A stretch of 64,000 nucleotides of DNA, taken from NCBI RefSeq assembly GCF_030063305.1, contig NZ_JASISV010000003.1, forward strand, positions 62,001 through 126,000, in the 5' to 3' direction. This document shows positions 8,472 through 16,649 of the stretch, one piece after another. The position numbers and the translations under genes are program-made. Origin of the DNA: Salinibacterium sp. G-O1 (GTDB taxonomy: Bacteria > Actinomycetota > Actinomycetes > Actinomycetales > Microbacteriaceae). The notes below the pieces were generated by a model, which saw only the letters and a list, made by a program, of their open reading frames with translations, made no database searches and was not told the DNA's origin. Within the stretch, counting starts at the first letter, position 1. Each line of letters begins with the position of its first letter.

Positions 8472-8651
8472 ATGTCCGTTACGACGCACGATCGACTTCT
8501 GTCATCGAATATCCGGGCGATCCAGCTGGGCAGTGACGAAGCAGAGGGCAACCGTCGCGGCCAGGGCTGGCTTATCGTTCTGGGAACCTCGGCATTGCTG
8601 TGGACGGGCATCATCGTCGCAGTGGTCGGCATCGCGGGTCTCGGCGTCTAG
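8472..8651 (+). CDS. Small single-pass membrane protein, unknown function
   Basis: A 59-residue open frame with a strong purine-rich site (GGGGGAA) just before its ATG, so translation is likely. The N-terminal 30 residues are polar and charged. One transmembrane helix follows at about residues 33-56 (WLIVLGTSALLWTGIIVAVV), and only a few residues come after it. I do not recognise the family. It stands alone after the molybdoprotein and before a 61-bp palindromic element. It could be a membrane peptide or a subunit of the neighbouring oxidoreductase; neither is supported beyond position. Confidence 0.55.
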   Translation: MSVTTHDRLLSSNIRAIQLGSDEAEGNRRGQGWLIVLGTSALLWTGIIVAVVGIAGLGV

Positions 8652-8676
8652 GGCACGCTTCGTGCGCTGATGCGTC

Positions 8677-8737
8677 ATCCATAGTGCAATTGCTGTCGTT
8701 ATGACCTGGTCATAGCGGCATTACGCGCACTATCGAT
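8677..8737. repeat. 61-bp intergenic palindromic element, family A, copy 2
   Basis: Shares the first 12 bases (ATCCATAGTGCA) with copy 1 and the last bases (GCGCACTATCGAT) with copy 3. The centre is a near-perfect hairpin, TATGACC-T-GGTCATA. It lies 25 bp before the DUF559 gene start, on the other side of that gene from copy 3. Confidence 0.8.
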
Positions 8738-8762
8738 TGCCGTCGCGCATAACTGGGGATGG

Positions 8763-9719
8763 ATGTCGCGGCAGAAGCCGCACCTCGGCCACACTCGCCG
8801 CATGCGACCTCCGTCCGACCTGCCGATGGAACTCGGCCATCACTTCTCCTGCGATGCCGCCGTCAGCGTCGGAGTCTCACGCCGACGTCTCAGGGGCGGC
8901 GACCTCGATTCTCGATTCCGGGGTTCGCGCTCAGTGCCGGTTGCGACGCGGCACACCGACGAATTCGCGCGGCTGCACCACGCACTGGTGCAACGATGCC
9001 TCGCGTTCATCCCCGTGGCGCCAGCCGAATTTTGTTTCAGCCACGGCACGGCCGCCACGCTGTACGGGATACCGCTGCCTCTGCGACTCCGACGCGACCT
9101 GCGAATCGACGTGAGTGTGCCGGTGGCTCGGCCCCAGCCCCGAGCATCCGGGGTACGCGGTCACCGGCTCAACCTGTGGGAGGTGCGCGTTTTTCGCGGC
9201 ATGCCGCTTGTTGCACCAGCTGTCGCGTGGGCGCAGGTCGCGAATGTGCTGACCCTGGACGAACTCGTGATTGCTGGCGATTATCTCGTGCAACGCAAGC
9301 ATCCGAAGTCCTCCCCGGACGATCTCGTCGCGGCGGCGAGCGTACCGAGGCGAGGCGCACGGCAGGCGCGACGAGCGCTGCTGGATGTGCGCGTTGGCAC
9401 CGATTCGCCTCCCGAATCCGAGCTGCGCCTCGTACTGGTGCGCGCGGGACTGCCCGAACCGCTGATCGGCCACACGGTCATCCACGAGGGATATTTCGTG
9501 GGAACCCCCGATCTGGCCTATGTCGAGCAGAAGGTCGCGATCGAGTACCAGGGCAGCGGCCACTGGCTGGATCGTGACGTCTTCGAGGACGACATCATCC
9601 GTCGGGAGCTGTTCGAGCGTGCCGGCTGGAAGGTCATCCTCGTCACGGCGCCGAGACTGCGGCAGCCGGCGCAGTTGGCGGCAGAGGTCGCCGCGGTCCT
9701 GCGCGAGCGAGCGGTGTGA
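8763..9719 (+). CDS. DUF559/VSR-like endonuclease-domain protein with AbiEi-like N-terminal half
   Basis: 318 residues. The N-terminal two-thirds contain a winged-helix-like start and SHGTAATLYGIPLP, resembling AbiEi-type antitoxin/regulator proteins. The C-terminal 100 residues carry a PD-(D/E)xK-like layout typical of DUF559: PESELRLVL (Glu), GTPDLAYVEQKVAIEYQG (Asp and Glu), then the HW / RRELFERAGWKVI helix. Such proteins are common in actinobacteria and their function is not established. An alternative start is ATG 8802. No partner toxin is next to it. The gene is bracketed by two copies of the 61-bp palindrome, ending 25 bp before and starting 23 bp after it. Confidence 0.7.
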   Translation: MSRQKPHLGHTRRMRPPSDLPMELGHHFSCDAAVSVGVSRRRLRGGDLDSRFRGSRSVPVATRHTDEFARLHHALVQRCLAFIPVAPAEFCFSHGTAATLYGIPLPLRLRRDLRIDVSVPVARPQPRASGVRGHRLNLWEVRVFRGMPLVAPAVAWAQVANVLTLDELVIAGDYLVQRKHPKSSPDDLVAAASVPRRGARQARRALLDVRVGTDSPPESELRLVLVRAGLPEPLIGHTVIHEGYFVGTPDLAYVEQKVAIEYQGSGHWLDRDVFEDDIIRRELFERAGWKVILVTAPRLRQPAQLAAEVAAVLRERAV

Positions 9720-9742
9720 CGGTCTCGAGCGAGCCCGAACCG

Positions 9743-9803
9743 ATCGAGTGTGCAGTTGTGGTCGCTTGGCGCGAGCAATAGCGACAACAAGTGCGCTATC
9801 GAT
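9743..9803. repeat. 61-bp intergenic palindromic element, family A, copy 3
   Basis: The left arm ATCGAGTGTGCAGTTGTGG pairs with a right arm that ends GTGCGCTATCGAT; 19 of 24 outer positions are complementary. It starts 23 bp after the DUF559 stop. Confidence 0.8.
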
Positions 9804-9825
9804 GCGCGGGGAGACGGCAGCGCGG

Positions 9826-10374
9826 CTAGAACAGGCGCGCCGGCTCCGTGGATGCCACGGCGCGGCGTACGACGGCGGGGCCGAGCAGCAGCGTTCCGCT
9901 GGTGAGCGGCTCGCAGCGCATGCCGCCACGCTGGCGAAGTGCCCGGTGGGCGCCGGGGGCCAGCACCACGTCCATCCACGCGCACGGATTCGCGGGACGG
10001 TGGGCGAGCAGCACGACCGGGCCGAGTCCGCTGTCGATGCTGAACGTCTCGCCGCGCATCGCATCGATATCGAGCCCGCGCACGATCACGTTGCGGCGGG
10101 TGTCTGCCGCGTCAAGTTGCGCCGTAGCGAGGGTGCGCGCGACATGCTCCACCGATTCGGCGGCCATCACGGTCACCGAGGCGGTGAGGTGCGCCCGCCG
10201 CCCGAAGTGACGGTCGCCGACGATACCCAGCCCCGCCCGAACCTCGATGGATTCGTGCAGCTCGCGGGTAGTGGCATCCAGTGGTCCGTCCGCAGGTCGG
10301 CCTTCGTATCTGTGCCGCGACGAGGCGAGCAGCAGCTCGATCGTCACCTCGGTCTCGAACGGTAGCTGCTGCAC
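9826..10374 (-). CDS. MOSC-domain protein
   Basis: A 182-residue protein with a MOSC (molybdenum cofactor sulfurase C-terminal) fold, a family that binds or carries the molybdenum cofactor. Family features are LGIVGDRHFGRR, RRNVIVRGLDIDAMRGETFSI, and the NPCAWMD segment with the conserved cysteine. The GTG start has TAGCGT 6 nt upstream, back to back with the ABC-F promoter. A molybdopterin oxidoreductase lies 1.4 kb away, so a role in the same cofactor system is plausible but not shown. Confidence 0.8.
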   Translation of the reverse strand: MQQLPFETEVTIELLLASSRHRYEGRPADGPLDATTRELHESIEVRAGLGIVGDRHFGRRAHLTASVTVMAAESVEHVARTLATAQLDAADTRRNVIVRGLDIDAMRGETFSIDSGLGPVVLLAHRPANPCAWMDVVLAPGAHRALRQRGGMRCEPLTSGTLLLGPAVVRRAVASTEPARLF

Positions 10375-10380
10375 CCAACA

Positions 10381-10386
10381 ACGCTA
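10381..10386 (-). promoter_or_regulatory. Putative -10 of the MOSC gene (leaderless type)
   Basis: TAGCGT on the minus strand, 6 nt before the GTG at 10374. Only 15 bp separate it from the plus-strand -10 at 10402. Confidence 0.4.
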
Positions 10387-10401
10387 CCCGCCGAGCGCGG
10401 A

Positions 10402-10407
10402 TAAGCT
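10402..10407 (+). promoter_or_regulatory. Putative -10 of the ABC-F gene (leaderless type)
   Basis: TAAGCT, 7 nt before the ATG at 10415. This supports that start over in-frame codons further upstream. Confidence 0.45.
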
Positions 10408-10414
10408 TGCGCGA

Positions 10415-12193
10415 ATGGCACACCTTCTGGGCGCTGAGGCGCTGCACCTCGAATATCCGACCCGCGTTATCTTCGACAAGATCACGATCGGGCTCGACGA
10501 GGGCGATCGCATCGGCATCGTCGGCCGCAACGGCGACGGCAAGTCCACCCTGCTCCGGATGCTCGCGGGCCGCCTCGAGCCCAACTCGGGCCGCGTCACC
10601 CGCCGTGGCGGTGTCACGATCGGCATGCTCGACCAGGCCGACGAGCTCGAGGGCTCCCTCACGGTGCACCAGACCGTCATCGGAGACATCGACGAGCACG
10701 TGTGGGCCGGAGACCCGAAGGTTCGCGACGTCATCGCGGGGCTCATCGCCGACCTTCCGTGGGAGGCGAGTGTCGCAGACCTGAGCGGTGGCCAGCGCAG
10801 GCGCGTCGCGCTCGCGGCCCTGCTGATCGGCGACTACGACATCATCTTCCTCGATGAGCCCACCAACCACCTCGACGTCGAGGGCATCACCTGGCTCGCC
10901 CGGCACCTCAAGCGGCGCTGGTCGCCGAACGCCGGTGGGCTCGTGGTGGTCACTCACGACCGGTGGTTCCTGGACGAGATCTGCACCGCCACCTGGGAGG
11001 TGCACGACCAGCTGATCGAGCCGTTCGAGGGCGGATACGCCGCCTACATCCTGCAGCGCGTCGAGCGCGACCAGATGGCGGCGACGGTGGAAGCGAAGCG
11101 CCAGAACCTCATGAAGAAGGAGCTGGCGTGGCTGCGTCGTGGCGCACCCGCGCGCACCGCGAAGCCCAAGTTCCGCATCGACGCCGCCAACGAGCTGATC
11201 GCGAACGAGCCGCCGGCGCGTGACAGCGTCAGCCTCGCATCCATGGCTATGCAGCGTCTCGGCAAAGACGTCGTCGACCTCGAGAACATCTCTGTCGCGT
11301 ACGGCGACAAGAAGGTGCTGACGGATGTCACGTGGCGGATCGCCCCCGGAGAGCGCACGGGAATCCTCGGGGTGAACGGCGCGGGCAAGAGCACGCTGCT
11401 GTCTCTCGTCGCCGGGAGCCTCCTGCCGACGAGCGGCAAGGTGAAGCGCGGAAAGACCATCAAGGTCGCCACCCTCACGCAGCAGCTCGCCGAGCTGGAA
11501 GACGTGTGGAACGACCGCGTCAGCGACGTCATCTCGCGCCAGAAGAGCACGTACATCACCGGCGGCAAGGAGATGACGCCGAGCCAGATGCTCGAGCGCG
11601 TCGGGTTCGCCAGTGCGCAGCTCAGCACCCAGGTCAAAGACCTCTCTGGTGGACAGAAGCGCCGACTGCAGCTGCTGCTCATCCTGCTGTCCGAGCCGAA
11701 CGTGCTGATTCTGGATGAGCCCACCAACGACCTCGACACCGACATGCTCGCCGCCATCGAGGACCTGCTCGACACCTTCCCAGGGACGCTGCTGGTGGTG
11801 AGCCACGACAGGTACCTGGTCGAGCGCGTCACGGACCAGCAGTACGCGGTGATGAACGGTTCGTTGCGTCACCTGCCCCGCGGTGTCGACCAGTACCTCG
11901 AGCTGCGCGCCGAGCAGGACAAGGCCGCCAACAGCACCTCGAGCGCCTCGACGAAGGCCGCCCCGAAACTGGGTGGCGCCGAACTGCGCACCAGCCAGAA
12001 GGAGTTCGCGGCCGCCGGTCGCAAGCTCGAGAAGTACGCCGGCCAGATCGCCGAGCTGCACAGCAAACTCGCCGCGCACGACCAGGGCGACTACGTGGGA
12101 CTCGGCGCGATCTCGAAAGAACTGCAGGCAGTGGAGGCAGCACAGTCTGAGCTCGAGCTGCGTTGGCTCGAGCTCGAAGAACTGCTCGGCTAG
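10415..12193 (+). CDS. ABC-F family ATPase (Uup/EttA-like, ribosome-associated)
   Basis: 592 residues with two ABC cassettes and no membrane segments. Cassette 1 has Walker A GRNGDGKST near residue 36, signature LSGGQRRRVALA and Walker B DIIFLDEPTNHLD. Cassette 2 has GVNGAGKST, LSGGQKRRLQLL and VLILDEPTNDLD. A C-terminal charged coiled region follows. ABC-F proteins act on stalled or antibiotic-bound ribosomes. The next gene, a thiolase, starts only 4 nt later, so the two may be co-transcribed. A self-resistance role for the downstream cluster is possible, but housekeeping is just as likely. Confidence 0.9.
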   Translation: MAHLLGAEALHLEYPTRVIFDKITIGLDEGDRIGIVGRNGDGKSTLLRMLAGRLEPNSGRVTRRGGVTIGMLDQADELEGSLTVHQTVIGDIDEHVWAGDPKVRDVIAGLIADLPWEASVADLSGGQRRRVALAALLIGDYDIIFLDEPTNHLDVEGITWLARHLKRRWSPNAGGLVVVTHDRWFLDEICTATWEVHDQLIEPFEGGYAAYILQRVERDQMAATVEAKRQNLMKKELAWLRRGAPARTAKPKFRIDAANELIANEPPARDSVSLASMAMQRLGKDVVDLENISVAYGDKKVLTDVTWRIAPGERTGILGVNGAGKSTLLSLVAGSLLPTSGKVKRGKTIKVATLTQQLAELEDVWNDRVSDVISRQKSTYITGGKEMTPSQMLERVGFASAQLSTQVKDLSGGQKRRLQLLLILLSEPNVLILDEPTNDLDTDMLAAIEDLLDTFPGTLLVVSHDRYLVERVTDQQYAVMNGSLRHLPRGVDQYLELRAEQDKAANSTSSASTKAAPKLGGAELRTSQKEFAAAGRKLEKYAGQIAELHSKLAAHDQGDYVGLGAISKELQAVEAAQSELELRWLELEELLG

Positions 12194-12197
12194 CCCC

Positions 12198-13205
12198 TTG
12201 CGCGCAGCGTCAGCCCGGATCGCGGCCGTCGGCGTTTATCTGCCAGAGCACACCCGCACCACAGCCGAAACCGAGCGGCAGTTGCGCGCGCTGAATCCGA
12301 CCCTGAACCTGGCGACCGGCCTGATCCATCGCCTGACCGGTGTCGACACCGTGCACCTGCGCCCGGCAGGCTGGCAGTGCTCTGATCTGGCTGTCGCAGC
12401 CTCGACGGTGGCGCTCGCCGAGTCGCCCGGCCCCATCGACCTCCTGATCTTTGCCAGCGCCAGCCAGGACCTGGTTGAACCCGCCACGAGTCACATCGTC
12501 GCAGCCAAGCTGGGGCTCGAGTGCCCGGTGATGGACGTGAAGAACGCGTGCAACAGCGTGCTGAACGGCATGCAGGTCGCCGAGGCCCTCATCGCCAGCG
12601 GGCAGTACCGCCGCGTGCTGGTGGCCTGCGGCGAGGAACCGTCCCTCGGGGTGCGCTGGCAGGTGAGCAGCCACGACCAGTTCATCAGGTCGTTCCCCGG
12701 CTACACGATGAGCGACGGCGGGGCCGCGGTCATCCTCGAGGCGACGGACGACCCGCACACGGGCATCCTCGACTCGTCATTCATCGCCGTGTCGAGCAAC
12801 TGGAACGTCGGCACGCTCTCGATCGGGGGTTCCCTGAACCCTCGCGACGCCGAGTTGAGCTACTTCGACATGGACGGCGCCGCTCTGCAGAAGGCGTTCC
12901 TTGACCTCGGCCCGCAGCCGGTGCTCGACATCCTCGGACGCAACCGGCTGAGTTGGGACGACATCGACCTGGTCGCGATCCACCAGGTGGCGCTGCCGTA
13001 CCTGCCGCCGATCTTCGACCGGCTCGGGGTAGCCCAGGGCAAATCCGTGATCACCGTCGCGGATCACGGCAACCTCGCCTCCGTGACGCTGCCACTGCAG
13101 TTGTCGCTGGCGAAGGCGAGCGGGCAGGTCGGTCCCGGCAGCCTCGTGCTGCTGATCGGGCTCGCCGGCGGCATCAGCCTCGGGCTCATGCTGGTGCGAC
13201 TGTGA
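12198..13205 (+). CDS. OleA-like thiolase-fold condensing enzyme (KAS III family)
   Basis: 335 residues from a TTG start placed 4 nt after the ABC-F stop; the frame before it belongs to the ABC-F gene. The catalytic triad is present: Cys118 in DVKNACNS, His262 in VAIHQV, Asn292 in DHGNLA. Glu94 in DLVEPAT sits where OleA enzymes carry the glutamate that acts across the dimer (LEPST in Xanthomonas OleA), which favours head-to-head Claisen condensation of two acyl-CoAs over ordinary FabH. Product and acyl chain are inference. It leads an operon of overlapping genes up to 18486. Confidence 0.72.
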   Translation: MRAASARIAAVGVYLPEHTRTTAETERQLRALNPTLNLATGLIHRLTGVDTVHLRPAGWQCSDLAVAASTVALAESPGPIDLLIFASASQDLVEPATSHIVAAKLGLECPVMDVKNACNSVLNGMQVAEALIASGQYRRVLVACGEEPSLGVRWQVSSHDQFIRSFPGYTMSDGGAAVILEATDDPHTGILDSSFIAVSSNWNVGTLSIGGSLNPRDAELSYFDMDGAALQKAFLDLGPQPVLDILGRNRLSWDDIDLVAIHQVALPYLPPIFDRLGVAQGKSVITVADHGNLASVTLPLQLSLAKASGQVGPGSLVLLIGLAGGISLGLMLVRL

Positions 13206-13978
13206 CCGGGCCACGGCTGGCGATCGTCGTCCCCGTGTTCAACGAGGCGGCGGGCATCCAGCCGACACTTCGCGCGCTGGCTGGCCAGCACGACCGCGAC
13301 GTCGACGTGGTGTTCGTCGACAATTCTTCGACGGATGCCTCGACCGCCGTCATCCGGGATTTCATCGAGTCGAACGGCCTCAGCCGCTGGCGCGTGGTCA
13401 CCGAGACGCAGAAGGGAACCGGCGCCGCCGCCGATACCGGGATGCGCGAGGCCATCGCGGCTGGCGCCACGATGCTGGGCCGCACCGACGCCGACTGCCT
13501 CCCTCGCGCCGACTGGACAGCGTCGCTGCGGCGCGCGCTCACCGCGACTGCCGACGGTGGGCTCGGTCTGCGGCTCGTGGGTGGTGAACTCGTGCCCCGC
13601 CACGACGAGGGTCTCAGCATCGGCAAGCGCGTGTTGCTTCGCGCCGCCGTCGAGCTCGCCGAGGCGTTCGGGCGCATCCGGCCGGGAAATCGTGGCGGCG
13701 ACTACCGGGGGCCGTACATGATGGCCGCGGGATGCAACGTGGGGATCACGGCCGAGCTGTATGTGGCGGCCGGCGGGTTTCCGCGCACGGCGATCGAGGA
13801 TCTCCACGAAGACCGCGCGCTCGTCAACGCGGTGCGCAGGCTGACCTCCGACTACGCGCGACGGAGGGACGTCGTCGTCTTCGGCTCGTCGCGCCGGGTG
13901 GAGGCGTGGGGACTCAAAAACACGCTGCTTTGGTACAAGGATCACGCGTACCGGCCCGACCACGTGGACATCAGGTGA
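13202..13978 (+). CDS. Family 2 glycosyltransferase in the OleA-like cluster
   Basis: 258 residues, GTG start overlapping the thiolase stop by 4 nt. GT-A features are IVVPVFNEAAGIQPTL, VFVDNSSTDAS and the DAD metal site in GRTDADCLPRADW, with a late ED dipeptide in TAIEDLHEDRAL as probable catalytic base. No transmembrane helix is clear. Its place between a condensing enzyme and a P450 suggests it glycosylates the lipid product, or a sugar carrier used with it; that is inference. Confidence 0.82.
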   Translation: MTGPRLAIVVPVFNEAAGIQPTLRALAGQHDRDVDVVFVDNSSTDASTAVIRDFIESNGLSRWRVVTETQKGTGAAADTGMREAIAAGATMLGRTDADCLPRADWTASLRRALTATADGGLGLRLVGGELVPRHDEGLSIGKRVLLRAAVELAEAFGRIRPGNRGGDYRGPYMMAAGCNVGITAELYVAAGGFPRTAIEDLHEDRALVNAVRRLTSDYARRRDVVVFGSSRRVEAWGLKNTLLWYKDHAYRPDHVDIR

Positions 13979-15147
13979 TGACGCTCGCGCCGGCACCGCT
14001 CGCCGCGCGCTGGGAGGAGCGCGTGATGCGTTCGGCGCATCCGCTGGCGTATCCACTGCTCAACGCGGTGAAGCGACCGGTGTTGCGGGTGCCTGGTCTG
14101 GGTGTGCTGGTGACGGATGCCACGCTGCTGCGGGCCGTGCTCATGGACACCACGGGGTTCACGAAGACCGGCCCCGGCAGCCCGAGTGACCTGTGGACGC
14201 CTGTGCTCGGCCCGAGCGTGCTGCTGAACATGGAGGGCGCCGACCATCTCGCGCTCAGGCGCAGACTCGGCCCGCTCTTCGCGCCGTCGTATGTCGATCC
14301 GCTCGCTGCAGCCTCGCTGGGGGAGCCGGCCGCTCAGCTGACGGCTCGACTGCGCTCGGGTGAGAGCGTCGACCTCGTCGAGGTTGTCAAAGGTTTCGCC
14401 AGCGCGATGATCGGCCAGCTGGTCGGGCTGACGGCGGTCGACGACGAGCTGTTCGACCGGGTCTCGTCGATCACGCGGTTCGTGCGGCTGTCCAGACCCA
14501 CACTGACGCCGCCCCAGGTTGCCAGCGCGAGGAGCATTCTCGACGAGCTGACTGTGCACGCCCGCGCCGCGTGGGCGGAGGGGGATGACGCGACGGTGCC
14601 CGGCCGGATGCGGTCGCTCGGCCTGTCTGAGGCGGAGGCGATGGGGGCCGTCGGGGCGTTCGTGCTCACCGGAACCGAGACCCTCGTGTCGTACATCCCG
14701 CGGCTCATCGCACTGTTGGTCGATTCGGAGTGGCTTCCCCTGGTGGCCGCCGACCGCGCTCTCGCCGAACCGGCGATCGCCGAGGGCCTGCGGGTGACCA
14801 CCCCGTCGCCCGTCATGCTGCGCAGCGTCTCAGCGTCGAGCCCGCCGGATGCCGCCATCGGCTCCGTGCGCGTGCACCCCGGCGACCGGGTGATCCTGGC
14901 CACCTTCGCGGCGAACCGGGCGCTCGGAGCCTTCGACCCCGCCGCCAACGTCGCCGGCACGCTGAAGCAACTGTGGTTCGGCGCTGGCACCCACTTCTGC
15001 CTCGGTGCGCCGCTCGCGATGGCGCAGATCCGCCTGACGCTCGACGCGATCCTGGATGCCGGCGGGGCGCTCAGCATCACCTCGCGAACTCCGGCACGCG
15101 GTGTGCTCATCCCGTCCTACGCATCGCTCACGGTGCGCTCAACATGA
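13978..15147 (+). CDS. Cytochrome P450 (first of two paralogues)
   Basis: A 389-residue soluble bacterial P450. The haem-binding loop is WFGAGTHFCLGAPLA with ligand Cys341. The K-helix ExxR is EGLR in AIAEGLRVTTPSP. The I-helix is TGTETL, so the acid-Thr pair (Glu-Thr) is kept. It overlaps the GT2 stop by 1 nt and the AMP-ligase start by 4 nt. Its C-terminal VLIPSYASLTV matches VLIPAYESLVV of the P450 at 18483-19721, so the two are paralogues. No ferredoxin or reductase gene is near. It probably hydroxylates the cluster's product or precursor. Confidence 0.9.
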   Translation: MTLAPAPLAARWEERVMRSAHPLAYPLLNAVKRPVLRVPGLGVLVTDATLLRAVLMDTTGFTKTGPGSPSDLWTPVLGPSVLLNMEGADHLALRRRLGPLFAPSYVDPLAAASLGEPAAQLTARLRSGESVDLVEVVKGFASAMIGQLVGLTAVDDELFDRVSSITRFVRLSRPTLTPPQVASARSILDELTVHARAAWAEGDDATVPGRMRSLGLSEAEAMGAVGAFVLTGTETLVSYIPRLIALLVDSEWLPLVAADRALAEPAIAEGLRVTTPSPVMLRSVSASSPPDAAIGSVRVHPGDRVILATFAANRALGAFDPAANVAGTLKQLWFGAGTHFCLGAPLAMAQIRLTLDAILDAGGALSITSRTPARGVLIPSYASLTVRST

Positions 15148-16649
15148 CCGACATCCTCGCGGCTGTTCTGGCCGCCTGCGACCGGTGGCCAGACGCCCCG
15201 GCGATGACCCTCGGGCGTCGCACGCTCAGCTACGCCCAGCTACGATCCCGGGTGCTTGGCGTCGCGGGCGCGCTCGCGGAGCGTGGGCTTCAGCCCGGCG
15301 ACCGGGTGCTCTTCTCGGTGCGGCCGGGGCTCGACGGCATCAGCCTCGCACTCGGGATCATCGCGGCCAGCGGCACAGTGGTGTTCGCCGACCCCGGTGC
15401 GGGCGAGGCAATGTTCCGTGCGCGGGCCGCGCTCGCCGCCCCACGCTGGGTGGCCGCGGAATCACTGCTGTACGCGGCGTCTGCCGGAGCCCTGCGGGGG
15501 ATAGCGCGCCGCCGCGGGCTCGAACTGCCCGACTACGCCAGCGTCGTGCCGGGGGCGCTGCACCTCCACGCCGGCCCCTGGCTGCCCGGGGTGCCGAACG
15601 GATCGATCCCCGTGCGCACGCTTCTCGCGGAGCACGGTGGAGGGACGCTGGCCGGTGACCCCAGCGGCGAGGCACTCATCATCTTCACGAGCGGCACCAC
15701 GAGTCATCCGAAAGCCGTCGTGCACTCACGCAGTTCCCTCGGCACCGGGCTCGCCGACTTCGCCGACCGGGTCGGGTTCGTTGCCGGCGAGCGGGTGCTC
15801 ACCGACCAGCTGATGGTCGGCATTCCCGCCCTGATTTCGGGAGCGCACTGGAGGCTGCCACCGGCGGGCGCCGACCCCGGCGCGAAGCCCGCCGCCTACC
15901 TCGACCTGCTCCCGCGCGCCGACGTTCTGTTCGCCGTGCCGGCCGCCCTCGACGCCATGCTCAGGATGCTCGAACGCGAGCCAGCGAAAACTCCGACGCT
16001 GCGGGCGCTGCTCATCGGCGGGGCTCCCGTGCTGCGCCCCCTGCTGGAGCGTGTGCGTCGGCAACTGCCCGGCACCCGCGTTCTCGCGATCTATGGCATG
16101 ACCGAGATCCTGCCCGTCGCCATCGCCGACGCCACCGAGAAGCTCGACTGGACGGAACCCGGCGACCTCGTGGGCGAGCTGATGAGTACCGTGGATGCGC
16201 GCATCGAGGAGGGTGAGCTTGTCGTCGCCGGCCCCGGCCTCGCCCTCGGCTACCTGGGGCAGCCGCCGCTCAACGAGCTGCACACGGGCGACCTTGCGTT
16301 GATCGACGGTCGTCGACTCGTGTTGTCTGGCCGAAGCAAAGACATGTTCATCCGGGGCACGACCAACGTCTATCCGGGCCTGTACGAACCGGTGATCGCC
16401 GGCATCCCGGGCGTCGCTGAGGCGGCGATGGTGGGCGTGCCTGACGAGGTCGGCGACGACGCGATAGTGCTCGTCATCGTGCCGGGGGCGGGGTTCGACG
16501 AGGCAGCGGTGCGGCGGGCACTGCCCGGGCTGATCGATGCCGCGGTGATGCCCGACCGCATCCAGCTGATGGATGCCCTGCCCAGGGCCGGCCGCAGCAG
16601 CAAACTCGACCGGGCTGCGCTCACCGCGATCGTGGCGGGCTCAGCATGA
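15144..16649 (+). CDS. AMP-dependent ligase, OleC-like (candidate beta-lactone synthetase or acyl-CoA ligase)
   Basis: 501 residues of the ANL superfamily. The P-loop is FTSGTTSHPK (181-190), the A5 motif is IYGMTEILPVA and the A7 aspartate sits in LHTGDLALI. The usual RGGENI region reads FIRGTTNVYPG, and the A10 lysine is in GRSSKLDRAAL. The substrate-binding half is short. With an OleA-like enzyme upstream and an OleD-like SDR downstream, the parsimonious role is the OleC step (beta-hydroxy acid to beta-lactone). A plain fatty acyl-CoA or acyl-AMP ligase cannot be excluded. Confidence 0.68.
   Translation: MTDILAAVLAACDRWPDAPAMTLGRRTLSYAQLRSRVLGVAGALAERGLQPGDRVLFSVRPGLDGISLALGIIAASGTVVFADPGAGEAMFRARAALAAPRWVAAESLLYAASAGALRGIARRRGLELPDYASVVPGALHLHAGPWLPGVPNGSIPVRTLLAEHGGGTLAGDPSGEALIIFTSGTTSHPKAVVHSRSSLGTGLADFADRVGFVAGERVLTDQLMVGIPALISGAHWRLPPAGADPGAKPAAYLDLLPRADVLFAVPAALDAMLRMLEREPAKTPTLRALLIGGAPVLRPLLERVRRQLPGTRVLAIYGMTEILPVAIADATEKLDWTEPGDLVGELMSTVDARIEEGELVVAGPGLALGYLGQPPLNELHTGDLALIDGRRLVLSGRSKDMFIRGTTNVYPGLYEPVIAGIPGVAEAAMVGVPDEVGDDAIVLVIVPGAGFDEAAVRRALPGLIDAAVMPDRIQLMDALPRAGRSSKLDRAALTAIVAGSA

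Noticed and set aside
10112-12079. A 655-codon minus-strand frame over the ABC-F gene
   Set aside because: Antisense to a complete ABC-F protein; no motifs, and it also overlaps the MOSC gene.
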